A stretch of 64,000 bases of DNA from Trichaptum fuscoviolaceum. Its lineage: Eukaryota > Basidiomycota > Agaricomycetes > Hymenochaetales > Trichaptaceae. Below the pieces are notes generated by a model. That model was not told the origin of the DNA, ran no database searches, and was given only the letters and a program-made list of their open reading frames with translations. The stretch spans positions 211,671 through 275,670 of the forward strand of contig CAJSYZ010000002.1 of the NCBI GenBank assembly GCA_910574455.1. Reading direction: 5' to 3'. The position numbers and the translations under genes were made by a program. The first letter of the stretch is position 1. The number at the start of each line of letters is the position of its first letter. This document shows, one piece after another, positions 59,001 through 64,000 of this stretch.

Positions 59001-59446
59001 AATCACACTTCCAGCCCTTGGAAGAAGGACAAAGTGTGTGGTTAGAAGCCAGGAACCTCCGACGAACCGGAATACCCTCGAAATTCCAATCTAAACGAGA
59101 AGGACCCTTTACGATCATCAAGAAGCTCAGGGACAATGTCTATCGACTTAATCTTCCAGAGCATTGGAAAATACATCCAGTATTTCATGCTTCTCTTCTC
59201 ACCCCACACAAGGAAACGGACGAACATGGACCATCTTACACACGACCACCACCTGACCTTATTGAAGGAGAAGAAGAATATGAAGTTGAAGCGATACTCA
59301 ATCACCGAGGACCTCCGAAGAAGCGCGAATATCTTGTCAAATGGCTAGGATACCCGACATCACAGAACCAATGGATACCCGAACACTCACTGGAGAATAC
59401 ACAGGAACTTCTGTCCGAATACAAGAAGGCACACAGGATCAAATGA
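56009..59446 (+). CDS. pol: Pol: protease, reverse transcriptase, RNase H, integrase, chromodomain
   Basis: 1145 codons in the -1 frame of gag, probably made only by frameshifting. The first codon given (TTG, 56009) marks where the frame opens and is not an initiator. Protease: LLDTGAQLNFI (~residue 43). RT: K-D-G-T-L-R-P-I-Q-D-Y-R and the catalytic YMDD (57064-57075). RNase H: L-E-T-D-A-S, Y-D-R-E-L and H-C-D-H-K-N. Integrase: H-H...H/C-A-I-C zinc finger, then the D,D(35)E core with N-I-D-F, S-D-R-G-P-Q-F and A-E-R-T-N-Q-E. The GPY/F-like block (R-E-G-P-F-T-I-I-K-K-L) precedes a C-terminal chromodomain (Y-E-V-E-A-I-L, Y-L-V-K-W-L-G-Y), which targets chromatin marks. All catalytic residues are present and there is no stop. 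Confidence 0.95.
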   Translation: MINSELVNPIQLNTITINGNTRSFRIPITVLINGQPHTLSALLDTGAQLNFINSKLANKLKLKTQKIDKPILVSNADGTLNTEGSVTKRTRIHITHPHTLSPHFYLTHIPKDDVILGLPWFKQAKPKIDWGNDAITINKITISTRMEQEKQQKLPPPEKLDIPKEYMPYANIFSEKEIQTYPPARPYDHEIKTKPSFIPKIFKTYNTPYHQRPILRDLINDLLKKGFIKPSASPMASPLFFISKKDGTLRPIQDYRYLNEHTIRDGFPIPNTQTLLNQLQGSKYFTTLDIRQGYHNIRIKEEDQWKAAFNCEEGHFQPTVMFFGLCNSPATFQRFMNDILAKQIRENKCIVYMDDIMIHAATMQQLISNTLEVFDVLKKHKLYLKPAKCRFHQTEVPFLGYIISESQIKTDPTKIQGIVDWPTPKNLRDIRSFTGFTNFYRRFIPHYATICRPLDQLKRKNIPFVWTDRQQHAFQTLKDLFSKQPLLMQPDPNKPFYLETDASAVATGAVLRQLDKDNQLRPIGYISQALNPTQRNWQIYDRELFAIIRALQTWRHYLLGSPHVITVHCDHKNLTYWRQPQRLTPRQARWQNELSRYPLQIQAVPGKHMIQSDALSRRPDQFKTEGELNNEVTLLPEKVFIQEMEILEAEIEEQDNDDRNTIDIDELHDKIRLETGDIQKAMTLIQKELPLTKPKMTDFSIKDNLVHFRNKIYVPKNKEIMRSILRLHHDLPTRNHPGIANTMEQIRRTYYWPRMQQFISKYVQGCAICQQMKINHHPLVPPLSPIIADKDTYPFATVNIDFITDLPESNGYDSICVIVDHDCTKAIVLTPCNKTITALDTAQLYIDNVYKRFGLPRKIISDRGPQFASTLFRQLCRLLHIKQAMSTAYHPQTDGQAERTNQEIEAYFRIYAANHPQHWSRYIPMMEFTHNNRKHSTTEQTPFRLLMGYDLTSFPTEKSEIDSNIPTLQTRLIKILELRTEAEAALTLAQEFQRETQESHFQPLEEGQSVWLEARNLRRTGIPSKFQSKREGPFTIIKKLRDNVYRLNLPEHWKIHPVFHASLLTPHKETDEHGPSYTRPPPDLIEGEEEYEVEAILNHRGPPKKREYLVKWLGYPTSQNQWIPEHSLENTQELLSEYKKAHRIK

Positions 59447-59895
59447 CCGAACTTGCATTTGATTTCATTCCGCATCCGGAACAAACTAAGGACGCCACTC
59501 AAAGAAACCTCCGAATCAGACAACAATCCGTTATTCTTCCGATTCATCAAATTCTCAAGAAGTATATCAGCCTCAACCAGACACCAACGCTTAGCAAGAT
59601 GATCAAGCCAGCAGACCTCGCTAACTTCTGTGCATACATCCTCTCACTTGATATCCGACCGGAAATCAAGGATCTTGCACAAAAATTACTTTACGAGTCT
59701 TTCCGACGCATTGACCAAGGTCTAGGACCCTATCGGACCTTTTCTCAACGATTTGTATTCACCTCATCTAATCGAAGAGACACCCCGGAGATTACAGTCA
59801 GATATGGGCCGAACAATCAGTTCATTATCACGTCAACACCGCACTATCAACCGCCGCCGCCCTACTCCGATGCCATCTCCACAACCCCTTCGTGA
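59443..59895 (+). CDS. 3' ORF 1, joined to pol by an ATGA overlap; PPPY motif
   Basis: 150 residues. Its ATG (59443-59445) overlaps the pol TGA (59444-59446) as ATGA, an arrangement that supports termination-reinitiation. The frame is also open upstream inside pol. The protein is mostly helical-looking (I-K-P-A-D-L-A-N-F-C-A-Y-I-L-S-L) and ends with Q-P-P-P-P-Y-S-D-A. PPxY is a WW/NEDD4-binding late-domain motif in viral Gag proteins; a similar role here is speculation. No known family. Confidence 0.55.
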   Translation: MTELAFDFIPHPEQTKDATQRNLRIRQQSVILPIHQILKKYISLNQTPTLSKMIKPADLANFCAYILSLDIRPEIKDLAQKLLYESFRRIDQGLGPYRTFSQRFVFTSSNRRDTPEITVRYGPNNQFIITSTPHYQPPPPYSDAISTTPS

Positions 59896-60427
59896 CGACC
59901 CTCCACCCACGGAGATAAGCAAAGAACAAATCCTTAATGACCTTCGCACACTAGCAGCAGAAACTCCGACCAACCGTCAACCCACACTCATTTTCCACCT
60001 ATTCAATTTCATCCATCAACAAGAAGAACCCAACACGCCACCACTCAATCACCTCATCGATTTCATCGATACTCTTCTCACCCATGCGACTCCACTACAC
60101 CAGGCACACCTTTCGATAGGACTCTACATACTAATTCAAATGGTCAAGACAAATGACCTCGAAGGATCAGTACAACTTCCGAATGGATTCCGATTCATTC
60201 ACCGGCAACCGGCATCCGTTCAGACCTCCGAAACTTCTACTTCCAGAGATTCCACATCCCCTCCGCCCTTGGAACCTTTCTCTCCCGCATATAGTCCCAC
60301 TACCTCCACGGAATCACTCACCAGTCACACTACCGACGACCCGGACTCAGACAAAGAGAACATCCCCACTCGACATGCCATTCAACTTCGACACCCCTAT
60401 TCCGACGTTCGAAGCGCCCCCTTTTGA
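59870..60427 (+). CDS. 3' ORF 2
   Basis: 185 residues from ATG 59870, overlapping ORF 1 by 26 nt. It has an N-terminal helical region (I-S-K-E-Q-I-L-N-D-L-R-T-L-A-A-E, L-I-F-H-L-F-N-F-I-H-Q-Q) and a Ser/Thr/Pro-rich C-terminus. Unrecognised; no membrane segment, so not a classic env. Confidence 0.5.
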   Translation: MPSPQPLRDDPPPTEISKEQILNDLRTLAAETPTNRQPTLIFHLFNFIHQQEEPNTPPLNHLIDFIDTLLTHATPLHQAHLSIGLYILIQMVKTNDLEGSVQLPNGFRFIHRQPASVQTSETSTSRDSTSPPPLEPFSPAYSPTTSTESLTSHTTDDPDSDKENIPTRHAIQLRHPYSDVRSAPF

Positions 60428-60926
60428 CGCTGAAGAAAACCTCGCAGCCACTGACCCCGGACCTCTACTACCAGCTGAGGATATTGATCCCCTCTGGGTA
60501 ACAGGCTGGGGCAATCATGCAAACGATTGGCAAAACGGAGCATGGCACCCGCAACTGACACCCGCACACCCGGAAAACGACTACCCTTCCCCTCCGCCCT
60601 CTCCCACTCTACCCCCTCTCAGTCCCTTCGACCTCGTCCGGCACTATATCTTTGACCCCTCCCACTCCGACTATATCAACATCCGCCGACTCAAGACTCT
60701 CAATCCCCATCCCCAACTCACCACCCTCGTCCTCCGCCGCACATTCTTCACTCCGGAGTACGCCACCCCGATTCTACAAGCCCTACACATCCTCCTCGAC
60801 CTCCCCTACGTCCCCTGGATAGGCCGACGCGTTCGACACGCAGGAACACCGCATCGACACTTCGTAGCTTACGACGAAGACCCCATCTGTGTCTGCAGTT
60901 GTTGCAGGTATTGCCCCGTTCACTAA
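60375..60926 (+). CDS. 3' ORF 3
   Basis: 183 residues from ATG 60375, overlapping the end of ORF 2. An earlier in-frame ATG exists at 60153. Acidic and Pro-rich N-terminal half, then F-D-L-V-R-H-Y-I-F-D-P-S, L-R-R-T-F-F-T-P-E-Y-A-T-P-I-L-Q and a Cys-rich end (C-V-C-S-C-C-R-Y-C). Unrecognised. Confidence 0.5.
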   Translation: MPFNFDTPIPTFEAPPFDAEENLAATDPGPLLPAEDIDPLWVTGWGNHANDWQNGAWHPQLTPAHPENDYPSPPPSPTLPPLSPFDLVRHYIFDPSHSDYINIRRLKTLNPHPQLTTLVLRRTFFTPEYATPILQALHILLDLPYVPWIGRRVRHAGTPHRHFVAYDEDPICVCSCCRYCPVH

Positions 60927-60928
60927 CA

Positions 60929-61291
60929 ATGCCAGCTATCCGCAACACTCGTCAAGGACTTCCGAACCGCGTCTTTCGAACCCCTCATCCTCGAAATGTC
61001 AAACCAACGCGACAGCGATTCATTGACGGCACCCTTCCTCCTCCCGATCTCGAGCAACTTCTACCCGGCATCACCTTCCAACAGACACTACAGACACGAC
61101 GACAATGTGCAGCTACGCTTCTGCTAATGGCAAACTTCGCGACCTCACTCAGAATGTCACTGTCAGCCCCCTTCCCCATATTGTCTACACCACTCAGCAA
61201 ATGTATGACATTTTGGAGACGATGCTGGATCTGTTTGAGAGCAGTCGACGATCGCAACAGAAGGTTGACACCTTCGAACATCAGGAACTAG
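60929..61291 (+). CDS. 3' ORF 4 (small, uncertain)
   Basis: 120 codons from an ATG two bases after the ORF 3 stop. Basic N-terminus; the second half overlaps ORF 5 in another frame and may not be meaningful. Unrecognised. Confidence 0.35.
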   Translation: MPAIRNTRQGLPNRVFRTPHPRNVKPTRQRFIDGTLPPPDLEQLLPGITFQQTLQTRRQCAATLLLMANFATSLRMSLSAPFPILSTPLSKCMTFWRRCWICLRAVDDRNRRLTPSNIRN

Positions 61292-61836
61292 TACGTCGTT
61301 TGAATCAGGTTCTTATTACTCAACTCGAGAACCAGTTCAACGAATTCGAATTTCAATCGCTCCTCTCTTCGGAGATCGTTAACGGAAAGGTCAACGTCCC
61401 CACCGACCCGGAACCACAACCCATGGCCGATCCCTCCCCTCTCGAGCTCACTCCGCAGGCTGCGCCCGACGCATATCACGAGCAGCTACATGTCCCGATC
61501 TTTGACCTAGATCGACTCCATGACTTCGAAACCGCTCCGCCGCCGCCTAGTCCTCATCAACAGCTCTATCTCCCTACAGAGGAAGAACTTGAGACGATCA
61601 ACCAGGAACTTCAGGACCTCGCCATTCCTGAATTACCCCTCATGGCTCCGCCCAACATAACGATACAGCCGCCTTCGCCGCCATACATTGTCAACACTCC
61701 TCGACCGGAAGACTTCACTTCGCCACCATCATACGCCCCCATCGACTGGACCGACCCCTATTTCCTTTCAATGTATCGACTTTTCCTTAATAACTTTGAT
61801 TTCTCTCAGACAGTCACCAATGTACCCAGCGCTTGA
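61105..61836 (+). CDS. 3' ORF 5
   Basis: 243 residues from ATG 61105. A helical N-terminal part (Q-M-Y-D-I-L-E-T-M-L-D-L-F-E, L-V-R-R-L-N-Q-V-L-I-T-Q-L-E-N-Q) is followed by a Pro-rich acidic tail with repeated PP/PSPP words (P-P-S-P-P-Y-I-V) and an aromatic end. Proline-rich tails recur in ORFs 1, 2, 3 and 5. No known domain and no signal or membrane segment. Confidence 0.5.
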   Translation: MCSYASANGKLRDLTQNVTVSPLPHIVYTTQQMYDILETMLDLFESSRRSQQKVDTFEHQELVRRLNQVLITQLENQFNEFEFQSLLSSEIVNGKVNVPTDPEPQPMADPSPLELTPQAAPDAYHEQLHVPIFDLDRLHDFETAPPPPSPHQQLYLPTEEELETINQELQDLAIPELPLMAPPNITIQPPSPPYIVNTPRPEDFTSPPSYAPIDWTDPYFLSMYRLFLNNFDFSQTVTNVPSA

Positions 61837-61841
61837 ACCCC

Positions 61842-61928
61842 TTATTGGTCTTAACTTGACCCTATAGCGACTGATATTTATCTTTCTCTTACGCTTTTAC
61901 TTATTGATCTTAACTTGATCCTATAGCG
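61842..61928 (+). repeat. 28-bp direct repeat before the 3' LTR
   Basis: TTATTGGTCTTAACTTGACC... (61842-61869) and TTATTGATCTTAACTTGATC... (61901-61928), both ending CTATAGCG, two differences, 59 bp apart. It lies in the non-coding gap 61837-62002. Confidence 0.8.
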
Positions 61929-62002
61929 TTGTACCTTTCTTTGAAATTCTCGCATTCGCATTCTTATGCTACTACGGAATTTCAATCTTAGTGACAGGGT
62001 AT

Positions 62003-62551
62003 TGTTACGCATCAAGCTGCTTACCCTTGTTTACACATTGTTTATGTTCCCCCTCATCTTTTTCTCTCACCCTTTCTACCTGCATGTGCGTACACACATT
62101 GCATCATTCTTTCATCATTGACTCCACACTCCGATGGCTCCACTTGCTCCACCTTCACTCCGAGAGCCCCAGGACCTTCCACTCCGATGATACATCATTC
62201 TACTCCACTCTACTCCACCTATGCTCCGATCTGACATCATCCTCCATTAATTAGAGCCACTATGACGGACTCACTCCACTTCTGACCCGCGATGATGTAG
62301 TTTCATTCCTTGCTCCACTCTATTGTTCTCTGTAGTATATAAGGCCATGTACATAGCGCCCCAGGATGACACTTAAGTCAATCCTCCTATAGTCTTTTAC
62401 AATCACGTACCAAAGACTCTGTTCACCCACGACTTCCGGTATAGAGACCCTCACAAAGCGGACCCTCTATACTGTACTTGCTACTTCACCCAACAACGCT
62501 TTGGTCACTTATCATTTCCGTGATAAGTCCATCGAAGCCGTGAACGTAACA
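62003..62551 (+). repeat. 3' LTR (also the 5' end of the truncated second copy)
   Basis: 549 bp, TGTTACGC...CGTAACA, three differences from the 5' LTR. It is followed at once by pol sequence and not by host DNA. Confidence 0.95.
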
Positions 62552-64000
62552 GTTTGGACCGACCGACAACAACATGCTTTTCAAACACTCAAGGACTTAT
62601 TCTCGAAACAACCACTCCTTATGCAACCCGACCCGAACAAGCCATTCTACCTCGAAACCGACGCTTCAGCCGTCGCTACTGGCGCAGTACTACGACAACT
62701 CGACAAGGATAATCAATTACGACCAATTGGATACATCTCCCAAGCACTTAATCCAACACAACGAAACTGGCAAATATACGACAGGGAACTATTTGCTATC
62801 ATCCGCGCATTACAGACATGGCGACACTATCTATTAGGCAGCCCACATGTTATCACAGTACATTGTGATCACAAGAACCTAACCTATTGGCGACAACCAC
62901 AACGATTAACCCCTCGACAAGCCCAATGGCAGAACGAACTTTCACGTTACCCCCTCCAAATCCAAGCAGTCCCCGGAAAACACATGATCCAATCCGATGC
63001 CCTTTCCCGGAGACCCGACCAATTTAAAACGGAAGGAGAACTCAACAACGAAGTTACACTTCTACCAGAAAAGGTTTTCATTCAAGAGATGGAAATACTC
63101 GAAGCCGAAATAGAAGAACAGGACGATGACGATCGAAACACCATTGACATCGACGAACTTCATGACAAGATTCGACTCGAAACAGGCGACATTCAGAAAG
63201 CAATGACACTCATTCAGAAAGAACTACCCCTCACGAAACCAAAGATGACCGACTTCTCAATCAAGGATAACCTTGTACACTTTAGGAACAAGATCTATGT
63301 TCCGAAGAACAAGGAAATCATGAGAAACATCTTACGACTTCATCATGACCTCCCTACGCGAAATCACCCAGGAATAGCAAACACGATGGAACAGATTTGA
63401 CGCACCTACTACTGGCCCCGCATGCAGCAGTTCATTTCGAAATATGTGCAAGGATGCGCAATTTGCCAACAGATGAAGATAAATCACCATCCACTTGTAC
63501 CTCCGCTCAGCCCAATCATCGCAGACAAAGACACATACCCCTTTGCTACAGTCAATATTGATTTCATTACCGACCTACCGGAATCAAATGGCTATGACAG
63601 CATATGTGTTATTGTGGACCATGATTGCACCAAGGCAATAGTACTCACCCCATGCAACAAGACGATCACCGCACTCGATACAGCTCAACTCTACATCGAC
63701 AATGTCTACAAACGATTTGGATTACCCAGGAAAATAATCTCAGATCGTGGACCCCAATTTGCATCGACACTATTCAGACAGCTATGCCGCTTACTGCACA
63801 TCAAGCAGGCTATGTCTACAGCATATCACCCACAAACAGATGGACAAGCAGAACGAACGAACCAGGAAATCGAAGCATACTTCCGATTTACGCAGCAAAC
63901 CACCCCCAACATTGGTCACGATACATACCAATGATGGAATTCACTCACAACAATCGCAAGCATTCCACCACAGAGCAGACCCCTTTCCGATTACTCATGG
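62552..64000 (+). pseudogene. Truncated second copy of pol (end of RT/RNase H to integrase), runs off the window
   Basis: 62552-64000 copies 57401-58850 with few changes. It begins abruptly at the V-W-T-D-R-Q-Q-H-A-F codons of the RNase H region, so protease and most of RT are missing. Two inactivating changes are visible: CGA to TGA at 63398-63400 in the integrase finger region, and loss of one A near 63886 that shifts the frame after E-A-Y-F-R. RNase H (L-E-T-D-A-S) and the integrase core segments remain readable. An apparent start inside the LTR (62501) is chance. Confidence 0.9.

Larger units (their letters stand above)
51621..62551 (+). mobile_element. Near-complete Ty3/Gypsy chromovirus retrotransposon
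   Basis: LTR (549 bp), primer site, ATG-free leader, gag, pol in the -1 frame (protease, RT, RNase H, integrase, chromodomain), five further ORFs and the second LTR: 10,931 bp. The LTRs differ at only three positions by my reading (51680/62062, 51682/62064, 51851/62233), so the element is young. Pol is uninterrupted. Direct flanking duplications are absent because the right LTR abuts a truncated second copy. A polypurine tract next to the 3' LTR is not obvious (AGTGACAGGGTAT only). Confidence 0.9.

Noticed and set aside
51616..62556. Target-site duplication for the retrotransposon
   Set aside because: Flanking bases CCTCG and GTTTG do not match; the right flank is another pol copy.
62501..63400. 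299-codon ORF that begins inside the LTR
   Set aside because: The first codons are LTR sequence read by chance; the body is the truncated pol copy and ends at a lesion.

Overview
The window reads as nuclear DNA of a mushroom-forming basidiomycete (Agaricomycete). Genes carry many short introns (about 48-150 nt, GT-AG). Two genes belong to DUF6533, a membrane family that I know from basidiomycetes. A Ty3/Gypsy chromovirus fills the right end. Nothing bacterial or viral is apparent, and I see no tRNA, rRNA or CRISPR array.

Layout. 1-603 is the 3' end of an unrecognised gene. 1832-5371 is a ~1.0 kb near-perfect palindromic element (469-bp arms, CTA on both sides) split by a 2.5-kb solo-LTR-like insertion that has its own 5-bp duplication (ACAAC). 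6330-8026 (+) and 11404-13096 (-) are two DUF6533 genes facing each other. 14981-28724 contains an inverted segmental duplication: a C2H2-type gene plus a decayed membrane-protein gene head to head, at 14981-17780 and again in opposite orientation at 25720-28724. Between the arms lie a frameshifted membrane-protein gene (18552-20572) and an EH-like, NPF-containing gene (21577-24643). 29556-45164 is a same-strand series of four intact membrane-protein genes, broken by a decayed exportin-2 (CSE1) copy at 39450-42215. 46210-50525 holds two tandem relatives of the EH-like gene. 51621-62551 is a near-complete Ty3/Gypsy element, followed directly at 62552-64000 by a truncated second copy.

The host genes do not form an obvious pathway. 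The dominant theme is local duplication and decay: nine copies, intact to relict, of one uncharacterised multi-pass membrane-protein family, two C2H2 paralogues, two DUF6533 paralogues and three EH-like paralogues.

The most unusual object is the retrotransposon. It has a predicted Tf1-type self-primer and a textbook -1 slip site at the gag/pol junction. Its predicted RNA leader is 2.9 kb long, contains long open frames (one with an integrase-like zinc-finger signature) and has no ATG at all. Downstream of pol is a string of overlapping extra ORFs, the first joined to the pol stop by an ATGA overlap. Together these suggest a translation strategy unlike that of standard Ty3/Gypsy elements. All calls rest on reading the sequence; no database search was run.
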